55,139 bases of DNA, taken from Actinomadura logoneensis. Lineage in GTDB: Bacteria; Actinomycetota; Actinomycetes; Streptosporangiales; Streptosporangiaceae. Position numbers and translations under genes: made by a program. Where the stretch lies: contig NZ_QURH01000312.1 in NCBI RefSeq assembly GCF_003428695.1, positions 1 through 55,139 of the forward strand, in the 5' to 3' direction. Of this stretch, positions 16,406-24,457 are shown in pieces. Below the pieces are notes generated by a model. That model saw only the letters and a program-made list of their open reading frames with translations. It was not told where the DNA came from and searched no databases. The stretch's first letter is position 1; every line of letters begins with the position of its first letter.

Positions 16406-17456
16406 CCTCATCGTCCCCTACCGCGTCGATGTCCCCCAGTCCGCGCTGGACGACCTGGCCGAGCGGCTGGACCGCGCCAAGCTCGACGAGGTCGGCGCCG
16501 AACGGCTCGACGGGCTGCTCGACCGCTGGCGCGACGGCTACGACTGGCGCGTCTGGGAGTCCCGGATCAACGCCCATCCGCAGTTCACGACGGAGATCGA
16601 CGGGCTGGACGTCCACTTCCTGCACGTCCGCTCGCCACGGCCGGACGCGTTCCCGCTGATCCTCAGCCACGGCTGGCCGGGCTCCGTCGTGGAGTTCCTC
16701 GACCTGCTCGTACCGCTCGCCGCGGACTTCCACCTGGTCGTCCCGTCGCTGCCCGGGTTCGGGTTCTCCGGCCCGGCCGACGGCTGGGACCGCCACCGCA
16801 CCGCCCGCGCCTGGGCCGAGCTGATGCGCCGTCTCGGCTACGACCGGTACGGCGCGGTCGGCAACGACCTCGGCTCGACGGTCTCCCTGGAGCTCGGCCG
16901 GACGGCGGCCGACCACGTCACCGGCGTCCTCGTCACCCAGATCTTCTCGATGCCGGCGGGCGCCGACGAGCCGCTGACCGAGGACGACGCCGACCGCCTC
17001 GCCCACTCCCAGCGCTTCATCCAGCGGCACGGCGCCTACCTCAGACTGCACGCCACCCGGCCGGACCTGCTGGCGCCCGCCCTCACCGACTCCCCCGTCG
17101 GCCTCGCCGCCTGGAACGCCCAGCTGCTGGACGCGGTCGACCCCGACTTCGCCCTCACCAACATCACCCTCTACTGGCTGACCGGCACCGGCGCGTCCTC
17201 GATCCGCTTCTACGCCCACGACGCCCGGGCCGTCCACCCGACCACGCCCACCACCACGCCGGTCGCGCTCTCGGAGTACACCGGCGACTACTTCCGCTCC
17301 GTCCGCCGCTACGCCTCGCGCGACCACTCGGCGATCGTCTCCTGGACGACCCACCCAGGCGGCGGGCACTTCGCCGCGCACCAGGCTCCGGACGCCCTCC
17401 TGAACGACATCCGCGCCTTCTTCGAGGTCTACGGGGACCGGACGCCCCGTCCATAA
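16395..17456 (+). CDS. Epoxide hydrolase (EHN domain plus alpha/beta hydrolase)
   Basis: I start at ATG 16395 behind TTGGAGG; it overlaps the MarR stop by 11 bp. The 353-residue product has the EHN N-terminal domain (VDVPQSALDDLAERLDRAKL, WRDGYDWRVWESRINAHPQF) and then the hydrolase fold: LILSHGWPGSVVEFLDLL carries the HGWP oxyanion motif, GAVGNDLGSTV carries the Asp nucleophile, and HPGGGHFAAHQAPDAL carries the catalytic His. It is an intact paralogue of the damaged gene at 14097. It probably opens epoxides to diols. It is the last gene of the pfpI-marR operon and is followed by a hairpin. Confidence 0.9.
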   Translation: MPNDLIVPYRVDVPQSALDDLAERLDRAKLDEVGAERLDGLLDRWRDGYDWRVWESRINAHPQFTTEIDGLDVHFLHVRSPRPDAFPLILSHGWPGSVVEFLDLLVPLAADFHLVVPSLPGFGFSGPADGWDRHRTARAWAELMRRLGYDRYGAVGNDLGSTVSLELGRTAADHVTGVLVTQIFSMPAGADEPLTEDDADRLAHSQRFIQRHGAYLRLHATRPDLLAPALTDSPVGLAAWNAQLLDAVDPDFALTNITLYWLTGTGASSIRFYAHDARAVHPTTPTTTPVALSEYTGDYFRSVRRYASRDHSAIVSWTTHPGGGHFAAHQAPDALLNDIRAFFEVYGDRTPRP

Positions 17457-17901
17457 CCCCTTCATGCCGACTCCAGAAGTCGCCGCGACGGCCGAATCCG
17501 TGTCGTCGCGGCGACGCTATATTCGCCCCGCGCGCGTCCCGCCGTAAAAGCGATCAATAACGCTTGTTCCCATGCGGTCGAATGGTTCGCAGTGGGCCGT
17601 CGCGGCGTTGTTCTCCCGCCTGCCGGGTGCCAAGATGGCGTCCAGTGCCAACCCGGCAGACCGGCCTCGCGCCGGTATTAAGGAAAGGCGCGATGCCCGA
17701 AGCTCTTCGTGCCGTCAGCGGAACCGAGCCGGTGGTCGGCAGAGCTGGGGCCCGGGAGCCGCGGCGTGGCGACTTCGTCGGCGGGAAAGCGGGTCCGCGC
17801 CTCGGAGGCCATCCCCGGTGGCAGGACGGTGAGGACCTGATGCCTTCGGCCACGCCGCGGCCCCGTCATCGATCAGGACTCGCCCGATCGGTGCTCAGTG
17901 G
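17457..17901. other. 445-bp intergenic region with one doubtful small ORF
   Basis: The left part holds the terminator hairpin of the epoxide hydrolase. The middle is locally A/T-richer (near 17515-17575). The right part contains only the doubtful ORF listed separately. No RNA gene or mobile element is visible. Confidence 0.5.
17479..17515 (+). terminator. Terminator after the epoxide hydrolase operon
   Basis: GTCGCCGCGAC (17479-17489) and GTCGCGGCGAC (17505-17515) form a perfect 11-bp stem with a 15-nt loop, 23 bp after the stop. Confidence 0.65.
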
Positions 17902-17920
17902 TCAGTGCTTGCCGTTGTAG
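17693..17920 (+). CDS. Doubtful small ORF, 75 aa
   Basis: ATG 17693 is preceded by AAGGAAAGG at good spacing and opens MPEALRAVSGTEPVVGRAGA. The rest is rich in Arg, Gly and Pro (RRGDFVGGKAGPRLGGHPRW) with no known domain. Its end overlaps the antisense end of the B-lectin gene by 19 bp. Only the binding site favours it; composition looks like an unselected GC-rich frame. Confidence 0.2.
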   Translation: MPEALRAVSGTEPVVGRAGAREPRRGDFVGGKAGPRLGGHPRWQDGEDLMPSATPRPRHRSGLARSVLSGQCLPL

Positions 17921-18699
17921 CGGTCCCACAGAGCCTGCATGTGGCCGGTGTAGACCACGATGTTGCCGTCGTTCTGAACGGCGAGCCAGGTGTTCTTGCG
18001 CCAGGTGTGCGTGGACCAGAGCGCCTTCTTGCTCTTGCTGTACACGACCAGGTTGCCGTCGGTCTGCATCACCGTGTACGCGCCCGGGTTCCCGGACGTG
18101 CGGGTGTGCCACTGGAGCTTGCCGTTGCGGTACAGCACCAGGTCGCCGTTCGGCTCCTGGCGGAGCTGGTAGGCGAAGTTCTGGGAGACGACCTTCTGGT
18201 ACGGGTAGAGCGTCACGCCGTTCGACAGCGTCGAGATCCACTGGTAGCTGGACCAGAGCGTCTTGCCCTTGTAGACGACCGCGTTACCGTCGTTCCGCAG
18301 GGTGAGGTAGGCGCCCTTGTTGCCGTCGGTGTGGCTCCTCCAATACGTGTGGGTTCCCTTGGCGACGGCCAGGTCACCGTTGGTGCGCATGGTCGCGGCC
18401 GAGCCCTTGACCCAGGTGTGGGAGCTCCAGATGGACTTTGAGCCCTTGTAGACCACGAGGTTGCCGTCGGCCTGCATGACCAGCTTGTAGCGGCCGTCGG
18501 TCGAGCGCAGGTACTGCCCGGCCTTGAGGGTCTGGCCGGGCTTGAGCACGGAGCGCACAGCGCTCGCGTCGGCCTTGGCGCCGGAGTCCGCCGCGGTCGC
18601 CTGGACCTTGCTGTCGGACGAGGCGAAGACGGGCACGGCGGCCGCGACGGCGGCCGTCGCCAGCCCGGCCGCGGCGAGCGCGGTCAGCTTGATCTTCAT
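17902..18699 (-). CDS. Secreted B-lectin (bulb-type mannose-binding-like) protein
   Basis: The 265-residue precursor has a Sec signal peptide (KLTALAAAGLATAAVAAAVP, cleaved near VFA), a short Ala/Ser-rich linker, then two tandem bulb-type lectin domains. The QxDxNxVxY sugar-binding signature appears as MQADGNLVVY, LRNDGNAVVY, MQTDGNLVVY and VQNDGNIVVY, with weaker versions MRTNGDLAVA and PNGDLVLY. Six beta-prism repeats are therefore present, about four looking functional. No cysteine or enzymatic domain is seen. It probably binds mannose-type glycans outside the cell, either as a free lectin or as an antagonistic factor. Confidence 0.9.
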   Translation of the reverse strand: MKIKLTALAAAGLATAAVAAAVPVFASSDSKVQATAADSGAKADASAVRSVLKPGQTLKAGQYLRSTDGRYKLVMQADGNLVVYKGSKSIWSSHTWVKGSAATMRTNGDLAVAKGTHTYWRSHTDGNKGAYLTLRNDGNAVVYKGKTLWSSYQWISTLSNGVTLYPYQKVVSQNFAYQLRQEPNGDLVLYRNGKLQWHTRTSGNPGAYTVMQTDGNLVVYSKSKKALWSTHTWRKNTWLAVQNDGNIVVYTGHMQALWDRYNGKH

Positions 18700-18827
18700 C
18701 TGTGAAACCTGGATTTCCCTTCTGTCACGTGCGCAGCGGATGCGCGCCGGCGGCTCCTGAGGGTCAGGAGAGCCGGTATTCAGTCGGCGACCTTACGGTC
18801 AAAACGCCCTGAGGGTGTGTGCATGAC

Positions 18828-18930
18828 GTGCGGCTTCGCTGTGCGAGGCGTGCGGCTTCGCGGTGCGCGGCGTGCGGCTTCGCGGTGCGCGGCGTGCGGT
18901 CTCGGCGTGCGGTCTCGGCGTGCGCGGCGG
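18828..18930. repeat. 22-bp and 13-bp tandem repeats upstream of the AraC gene
   Basis: Three 22-bp units begin at 18828, 18850 and 18872; the last two are identical (GTGCGGCTTCGCGGTGCGCG plus GC) and the first differs at a few bases. Two identical 13-bp units (GTGCGGTCTCGGC) follow at 18894 and 18907. All share the GTGCGG start. An in-frame extension of the AraC gene through this block is Arg/Ala/Cys-rich and unlikely to be translated. Confidence 0.85.
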
Positions 18931-18989
18931 GTGCCGATGCCCCCGGGACGGCCGGGGCCGCGTCGGTGCCGTCTTGTACCGTGCACCGC

Positions 18990-20003
18990 GTGCACAACGG
19001 GGTAGATGAGGCGTCGAAGGGACGGTGCGGCGGGGACCCCGCAACCGACTCGGCGGCGAACGGGGTCGATTGGTTCACCGAAGAGGTTTCCCGCGCGTTG
19101 ATGCCGTCGGAGTTCAGTCCGCTGAACTCCGGCAGGTTCCACGCCGAGGGCGTCCAGCTGGACCTGGGGGCGGTCCAGGTGTCCAGGTTCGCCTACTCGC
19201 CGCTCCGCTCCCGCCGGACGATGCGGCTGATCCGCGCGGGCGATCCGGAGCAGTACCAGCTGGGCATGGTCCTCAAGGGGAGCGCGTGGTTCGCGCAGAA
19301 CGGGGCCGAGGCGGTCCTGCGGCCCCGGGAGATGGCGCTCTGGGACACGTCCCGTCCCTACGAGTCGGGGTCGGGACTGGACGGCCGCACCGTCGAGGTC
19401 GTCGTCCTGCAGATCCCGAAGGCCGTGATGCCGCTGCCGTCCCAGCAGGCCGACCGGCTCCTCGCCCGCCGCGTTCCGGGCGGCAGGGGGCTGCCGGGCG
19501 TCCTGTCGGACTTCCTGCTCTCGCTCGCCGCCAACGCCTCCGACGCCGGGCCGGCGAGCCGGGCCGCCCTGGGGCACATGGCCGTCGAACTGACCGCCGC
19601 CGGCCTCGCCCAGCAGCTCGGGGACCGGCGGGAGGTGTCCGCCGAGATCCGCGCCCACTCCCTGTTCCGCCGGATCGACGCGTTCATCGACCAGAACCTC
19701 GGCGAGTCCGACCTGACGCCCCGGCTGGTCGCCGACCGGCACCACATCTCCCTCCGGACGCTCTACACGCTGTTCGAAGGCGAGGGCGAGGGGGTGGCGG
19801 CGTCGATCCGCCGGCGCAGGCTCGAACGCTGCCGCGCCGACCTCGCCTCCCCCGAGCTGTGCGACCGTCCGATCCAGGCGATCGCCGCCCGCTGGGGGTT
19901 CGGCAACGCGACGTCCTTCAGCCGCACGTTCCGCGCCGCCTATGGCATCAGCCCCTACGACTACCGCCGGCAGGCACTGGGCGACCGGTGCACCAGGCAC
20001 TGA
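18990..20003 (+). CDS. AraC-family regulator with AraC_binding_2-type domain
   Basis: The likely start is GTG 18990 (VHNGVDEASKGR), with TACCGT at 18977-18982 suggesting a leaderless transcript; GTG 18981 is also possible. The product has about 337 residues. The N-terminal part fits the cupin-like AraC_binding_2 domain (FAYSPLRSRRTMRLIRAGDP, YQLGMVLKGSAWFAQNGAEA, REMALWDTSRPYES). The C-terminal double HTH is LTPRLVADRHHISLRTLYTL and PIQAIAARWGFGNATSFSRT, ending YGISPYDYRR. The ligand is unknown. The neighbours (lectin on one side, thyA on the other) do not reveal a target. Confidence 0.87.
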   Translation: MHNGVDEASKGRCGGDPATDSAANGVDWFTEEVSRALMPSEFSPLNSGRFHAEGVQLDLGAVQVSRFAYSPLRSRRTMRLIRAGDPEQYQLGMVLKGSAWFAQNGAEAVLRPREMALWDTSRPYESGSGLDGRTVEVVVLQIPKAVMPLPSQQADRLLARRVPGGRGLPGVLSDFLLSLAANASDAGPASRAALGHMAVELTAAGLAQQLGDRREVSAEIRAHSLFRRIDAFIDQNLGESDLTPRLVADRHHISLRTLYTLFEGEGEGVAASIRRRRLERCRADLASPELCDRPIQAIAARWGFGNATSFSRTFRAAYGISPYDYRRQALGDRCTRH

Positions 20004-20179
20004 GGGCTGGGGCCGAGGGGCGGGCCGGCGCACCGGCGGCGGGGTCGGACCGCCACTCTTCGTGGTCCCGCCCCGACTCCTCGGAGTCGTCGCCGCTGCC
20101 CGCGGGACGGCGGCGGGCGCGTCCGGTCCGAGCCCGCCGGGGCGTCCGCACCCCCGGCCGCCCGGTCCTTCCGCCTGGC

Positions 20180-20192
20180 TAGACTCGGAGCA
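20180..20192 (+). promoter_or_regulatory. Candidate leaderless -10 element for thyA
   Basis: TAGACT (20180-20185) lies six bases before ATG 20192, and no clear Shine-Dalgarno sequence sits between them. Confidence 0.4.
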
Positions 20193-20989
20193 TGCCGGAT
20201 ACGCAATATGAAGACCTGCTCCGCCATGTGCTCTCCACGGGGACCCGCAAGGAGGACCGCACAGGCACGGGGACGCGGTCGGTCTTCGGGCACCAGCTGC
20301 GCTACCGGCTCTCGGACGGCTTCCCGCTGATCACCACGAAGAAGGTCCACTTCCGCTCGATCGCCTACGAGCTGCTGTGGTTCCTGCGCGGCGACTCGAA
20401 CGTCGGGTGGCTCCAGGAGAACGGCGTCACGATCTGGGACGAGTGGGCGGCGCCGGACGGCGACCTCGGCCCGGTCTACGGGGTGCAGTGGCGGTCGTGG
20501 CCCACCCCGGACGGCGGGCACGTCGACCAGATCGGCGAGGTCCTGCGCACGCTGCGGGAGAACCCGGACTCCCGGCGGATCATCGTGTCCGCGTGGAACG
20601 TCGCCGACATCCCGCGGATGGCGCTGCCGCCGTGCCACGCGTTCTTCCAGTTCCACGTCGCGGACGGCGAGCTGTCCTGCCAGCTGTACCAGCGCAGCGC
20701 GGACCTGTTCCTCGGCGTCCCCTTCAACATCGCCAGCTACGCGCTGCTCACGCACATGATCGCCCAGCAGGTCGGCCTCGGCGTCGGCGACTTCATCTGG
20801 ACCGGCGGCGACTGCCACATCTACGACAACCACGAGGAGCAGGTCCGCACGCAGCTCGCGCGGGAGGCCAGGCCGTTCCCGACGCTGAACCTGAAGCCGG
20901 CCGACAGCCTCTTCGACTACACCTACGAGCACTTCACGCTCGACGGGTACGACCCGCATCCCGGGATCAAGGCGCCGGTGGCGGTGTGA
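20192..20989 (+). CDS. thyA: Thymidylate synthase
   Basis: This 265-residue protein matches the E. coli ThyA length. It makes dTMP from dUMP with methylene-THF as carbon donor and reductant. Visible motifs are [15 protein letters not shown] (phosphate-binding Arg), the folate region [20 protein letters not shown], the active site [12 protein letters not shown] with Cys148, [17 protein letters not shown], and [10 protein letters not shown]. It overlaps folA by GTGTGA, so the pair is translationally coupled and regenerates the tetrahydrofolate consumed here. This is a housekeeping function. Confidence 0.97.
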   Translation: MPDTQYEDLLRHVLSTGTRKEDRTGTGTRSVFGHQLRYRLSDGFPLITTKKVHFRSIAYELLWFLRGDSNVGWLQENGVTIWDEWAAPDGDLGPVYGVQWRSWPTPDGGHVDQIGEVLRTLRENPDSRRIIVSAWNVADIPRMALPPCHAFFQFHVADGELSCQLYQRSADLFLGVPFNIASYALLTHMIAQQVGLGVGDFIWTGGDCHIYDNHEEQVRTQLAREARPFPTLNLKPADSLFDYTYEHFTLDGYDPHPGIKAPVAV

Positions 20990-21444
20990 TCGGGCTCGTC
21001 TGGGCGCAGGCCGCCGACGGCGTCATCGGCCGTGACGGCACGCTGCCGTGGCGCCTGCCGGAGGACATGAAGCACTTCCGCACCCTGACCGCGGGCGCGA
21101 CGGTGCTGATGGGCCGCCGGACGTGGGAGTCGCTGCCGCCGCGGTTCCGGCCGCTGCCGGGCAGGCGCAACCTGGTGCTGTCGCGCACGCCGCAGGAGGG
21201 CGCGGAGACGTTCCCCGACCTGGAGCGGGCGCTCGCCGCCGCGACCGGGGACGTGTGGGTGATCGGCGGAGCGGCCGTGTACCGGGCGGCGCTGCCGCTG
21301 GCGGACCGGATCGTGGTCACCGAGATCCGCGAGTCGTTCGACGGCGACACCTACGCGCCGGACGTGGGCCGCTCCCCCGACTCCGTCGGGCCGTGGCAGG
21401 AGTCGTCCACCGGGCTCCACTACCGGTTCCTCACCTGGGGCTGA
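20986..21444 (+). CDS. folA: Dihydrofolate reductase
   Basis: GTG 20986 overlaps the thyA stop. The 152-residue enzyme reduces dihydrofolate with NADPH. Motifs are [40 protein letters not shown] with the acidic substrate-binding residue (Glu) in [45 protein letters not shown] and the C-terminal LHYRFLTW strand. Its 3' end overlaps the antisense end of the nuoB-like gene by 25 bp. Confidence 0.96.
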   Translation: MIGLVWAQAADGVIGRDGTLPWRLPEDMKHFRTLTAGATVLMGRRTWESLPPRFRPLPGRRNLVLSRTPQEGAETFPDLERALAAATGDVWVIGGAAVYRAALPLADRIVVTEIRESFDGDTYAPDVGRSPDSVGPWQESSTGLHYRFLTWG

Positions 21445-22028
21445 GCTCCAGAGCCCGGACCTGCGCCGGAGGCGGAACCTGTGCCGGTCTCCGGGTTGAC
21501 CAGTGGCAGCCGGGTGCGGCGGGCCCGCTCCAGCTCGGCGATCTCCGCCTCCCGGTGGCGGCCGAGCTTCGTGTTCTCGATCTTGTCGTGCAGCTTGACG
21601 ATGGCGTCCAGCAGCATCTCCGGACGGGGCGGGCAGCCGGGCAGGTAGATGTCGACCGGCACGATGTGGTCGACGCCCTGCACCACGGCGTAGTTGTTGA
21701 ACATCCCGCCGGAGGACGCGCACACGCCCATCGCGATCACCCACTTGGGCGCGGCCATCTGGTCGTGGAGCCGCCGCAGGACCGGCGCCATCTTCTGGCT
21801 CACGCGTCCGGCGACGACCATGAGGTCGGCCTGGCGGGGCGTGGCGGACGCGCGTTCCATGCCGAACCGCGCGAAGTCGTGGCGGGGGTCGCCGACCGCC
21901 ATGAGCTCCATGCCGCAGCAGGCCAGGCCGAAGGTCATCGGCCACACCGACGACTTGCGCGCCAGCCCGGCCATGGTCTCGACGGTCGTCAGCAGGAAGT
22001 CGCCGGGGAGGTGTTCTTCGAGTCCCAT
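21420..22028 (-). CDS. Orphan NuoB-like 4Fe-4S protein
   Basis: The 202-residue protein has all four N2-cluster cysteines: the pair in [10 protein letters not shown], one in MGVCASSGG, and one in [16 protein letters not shown]. The sequence [20 protein letters not shown] is diagnostic of NADH-quinone oxidoreductase subunit B. A C-terminal tail ([20 protein letters not shown], then Gly/Ser) extends beyond the core. No other nuo gene is in the window, so this is a stand-alone paralogue; the standard nuoA-N operon is probably elsewhere. It could serve an alternative complex I or a partner hydrogenase-like module. The start is ATG 22028. Confidence 0.88.
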   Translation of the reverse strand: MGLEEHLPGDFLLTTVETMAGLARKSSVWPMTFGLACCGMELMAVGDPRHDFARFGMERASATPRQADLMVVAGRVSQKMAPVLRRLHDQMAAPKWVIAMGVCASSGGMFNNYAVVQGVDHIVPVDIYLPGCPPRPEMLLDAIVKLHDKIENTKLGRHREAEIAELERARRTRLPLVNPETGTGSASGAGPGSGAQPQVRNR

Positions 22029-22112
22029 AGTGCTTCCAGGCTGGTCGCGCGGGGGACCGTGATCTATCACCGGTTCCGCCATGATCGTTTCGTCCGGCGA
22101 CACAATGGGCGC

Positions 22113-23003
22113 ATGGAGATGCGCGAGATCGAGGCGTTCCTGGAGGTCGCCCGCGAACTGCACTTCGGCCGCGCGGCCGACCGGCTGCACGTGTCGGCGC
22201 CCCGGGTGAGCCAGGCGGTGCGCGCGCTGGAGCGCCGGGTCGGCGCCCCGCTGTTCGAGCGGACGACCAGGCGGGTGCGGCTGACCCCGCTGGGCGAGCG
22301 GCTGCTCGCCGACCTCGCGCCCGCCCACGAGCGGATGGAGCGGGCCCTCGACGAGGCACGCCGTGCCGCCGGGACCAGGGTCCTGCGCGTGGGGGTCGCG
22401 ACCAGCCTGCCCACGGGCGTGGTCGAGGAGGGGATCCAGGCCTTCGAGGCGTCCCACCCGTCCTGCGCGGTGGTGCGTTCCGCGCACCCCAACACCGAGC
22501 CGTTCCGGTGGGCGGACGACTGGCCGGTGGACGTGTTCGTCGGCTGGCTTCCCAGCGACCCCGCGCCGATGGAGGCCAAGGGCTTCCACGTCGGCCGGGC
22601 GTGGCACCGCGAGGAGCGGGCGGCCCTGCTGGCGGCCGGCCATCCGCTGGCGCGGCGCCTCGCCGTCGATGTCGAGGAGCTGGCCGGCCACGACCTGCTG
22701 TACCCGAGCAACATGCCGCCCGACCTGGCCGACCTCTGGATACCGCCCGTCACGCCCGGCGGCACCCCGCTGCGCCGCGTGCCCCGGCACCGGTCCGCGG
22801 CCCTGGAGGAGGCGGTCATGCTGGTGGCCGAGGGGGACGTGATCCACCTGACGATCGCCTCCGTGCGCCCGGACAACCCGCACGTCGTCACGGTGCCCGT
22901 GTCCGGCCTCCCCCCGATGGTCTGCGCCCCGGTCTGGCCCGCCGCCGCGGACGAGGCGCTGGTCCACGACTTCGCCGAGGCCGCCGGGGACCTGGGCGGA
23001 TGA
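22113..23003 (+). CDS. LysR-family regulator
   Basis: The 296-residue protein begins [20 protein letters not shown], the usual LysR N-terminus, with an HTH in [20 protein letters not shown] and the linker [19 protein letters not shown]. The effector domain follows ([40 protein letters not shown]). A CACAAT hexamer at 22101-22106 lies six bases before the ATG and no ribosome binding site is visible, so it may be leaderless. It diverges from the nuoB-like gene 84 bp away. A 16-bp repeat array follows the stop. Confidence 0.9.
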   Translation: MEMREIEAFLEVARELHFGRAADRLHVSAPRVSQAVRALERRVGAPLFERTTRRVRLTPLGERLLADLAPAHERMERALDEARRAAGTRVLRVGVATSLPTGVVEEGIQAFEASHPSCAVVRSAHPNTEPFRWADDWPVDVFVGWLPSDPAPMEAKGFHVGRAWHREERAALLAAGHPLARRLAVDVEELAGHDLLYPSNMPPDLADLWIPPVTPGGTPLRRVPRHRSAALEEAVMLVAEGDVIHLTIASVRPDNPHVVTVPVSGLPPMVCAPVWPAAADEALVHDFAEAAGDLGG

Positions 23004-23024
23004 GGCCGTAGCCGACCCGCCCGG

Positions 23025-23088
23025 CCGTCCGGGCGCCTGGACGTCCGGGCGCCTGGTCGTCCGGGCGCCTGGACGTCCGGGCGCCTCC
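23025..23088. repeat. 16-bp tandem repeat, 4 copies
   Basis: Units of the form NCGTCCGGGCGCCTGG start at 23025, 23041, 23057 and 23073. The first base varies (c, a, t, a) and the last unit ends CTCC. It begins 22 bp after the LysR stop. Confidence 0.9.
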
Positions 23089-23208
23089 CCGAGGGGGTCT
23101 CGGGGTGCTTCAGGGTCATGATCAGGGTCATCCCCGATGGGCGAGGGGCCGCCGGTCGCAGGAGGGTTGACGCCGTCAATGATCCGATCGAGCCGTTCCG
23201 GAGAACCC

Positions 23209-24327
23209 ATGCGAACCCGTCGCACCGCCGTCCCCGTCGCCCTCGGCTGCGCCCTCGCCGTCAGCGCGGCGGTCCTGCCCGCCTCCGCCTCCCCCTCGCC
23301 GAGGATGTCCCAGGCCCGGTCGGCCGGGCCACCGTCCGTCCAGGACATCCTCGACCGCCTACCCGACGCCGTCGTCGCGGGAGCGCTGGTCAGGAGGGAC
23401 GGGGTGGAGGCGACCGCCGGTCCGGTCCCCCGGGACGCGTACTTCCGGATCGGAAGCGTCACCAAGATGTTCACCAACACGGTGGTGCTCCAGCTCGTGG
23501 CGGAGCACCGGATCGGCCTGGAGGCACCGGCGCGGAAGTACGTCCCCGACGTGCTGCCCGAGGCGTACGGCGGGGTGACCGTCCGCCAGTTCCTCGACCA
23601 CACCAGCGGCCTCCCCAAACCCGCCGCGACTCCGGGTCCGCAGGACGGTCCGGGCTGGCAGCTCCGGTCGGTGTCCCCCGCGGAACTCCTGCGCAGATCG
23701 TTCGCCGAGGCCCCCGGCGCGGGTCCCGGGACCGACCCGGTGCAGCAGTACAACGGGCTCAACTCCCTGGTGCTGGGCCTCATCGTGGAGAAGGTCACTG
23801 GGCACTCCTTCACCGGCGAGCTGAAGCGCAGGATCCTCCGGCCGCTGCGTCTGCGGCACACCCTGCTGCCCGCCCCCGAGGACACGGTGATCCCCTCGCC
23901 GCACGCGGAGGTGTACGTGGACGGCCAGGACGTGACCGAGCAGAGCCCCTACCCGTGGGCCGAGGGCGGCATGATCTCGACCACCGCCGACATGGACCGC
24001 TTCACCACCGCGCTGTTCCGGGGCCGGCTGCTCCCGCCCGCCCAGCAGAAGCTGGTCTTCCGGGTGCCGAACGTGGCCGGGGGAACGGAGAACACGAACT
24101 GCCCGGGAGGGATGGCCTGCTACAGCATCGGCGGGCTCATGCGCTACCGGCTTCCGAGCGGTCAGGAGGTCTGGGGCAAGACCGGTTCGCGCCCCGGCTG
24201 GGACAACGGAGTCTTCGCCACCCGCGACCTGCGGCACCGGGTGGTGTACTCCCTGAACCCGACCGGGGCGGGCGACGACCTCCCCTACATCAAGGCGCTC
24301 ATCAGCGCGGCGGTCACCGACGGGTGA
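23209..24327 (+). CDS. Secreted class-C-type serine hydrolase (D-Ala-D-Ala carboxypeptidase/esterase-like)
   Basis: The start chosen is ATG 23209 ([20 protein letters not shown]), with GGAG at suitable spacing and a signal peptide directly after it. The 372-residue precursor shows the beta-lactamase/PBP4* motifs: SVTK (Ser83, Lys86) in [29 protein letters not shown] where Tyr aligns with the YxN Tyr, and KTG in [11 protein letters not shown]. At the third position of the YxN box there is Gly rather than Asn, with Asn two residues later. It resembles Streptomyces R61-type carboxypeptidases and related esterases. Exported and probably acting on cell-wall peptides or esters. Confidence 0.87.
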   Translation: MRTRRTAVPVALGCALAVSAAVLPASASPSPRMSQARSAGPPSVQDILDRLPDAVVAGALVRRDGVEATAGPVPRDAYFRIGSVTKMFTNTVVLQLVAEHRIGLEAPARKYVPDVLPEAYGGVTVRQFLDHTSGLPKPAATPGPQDGPGWQLRSVSPAELLRRSFAEAPGAGPGTDPVQQYNGLNSLVLGLIVEKVTGHSFTGELKRRILRPLRLRHTLLPAPEDTVIPSPHAEVYVDGQDVTEQSPYPWAEGGMISTTADMDRFTTALFRGRLLPPAQQKLVFRVPNVAGGTENTNCPGGMACYSIGGLMRYRLPSGQEVWGKTGSRPGWDNGVFATRDLRHRVVYSLNPTGAGDDLPYIKALISAAVTDG

Positions 24328-24354
24328 CACGGCCGCCGATCCGTCCCTGACCGG

Positions 24355-24430
24355 GTGCGGGGAGGGGCCACCGCGCCCCTCCCCGCACGACGCCGTCCGA
24401 CCGGCCGCCGCTCGCGGGGGCGGCGGCCGG
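24355..24430. terminator. Two strong hairpins between convergent genes
   Basis: The first has a perfect 14-bp stem: GTGCGGGGAGGGGC (24355-24368) with its complement at 24375-24388 and a 6-nt loop. The second has a perfect 10-bp stem, CCGGCCGCCG (24401-24410) with CGGCGGCCGG (24421-24430). They separate the serine hydrolase from the MFS exporter. Confidence 0.8.
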
Positions 24431-24457
24431 GCGGACGCGGGCGTCGTTGACCAGGGG

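Noticed and set aside
17554..17853. Minus-strand 99-residue open frame in the gap after the epoxide hydrolase
   Set aside because: No ribosome binding site, no domain, and composition like non-coding GC-rich sequence.
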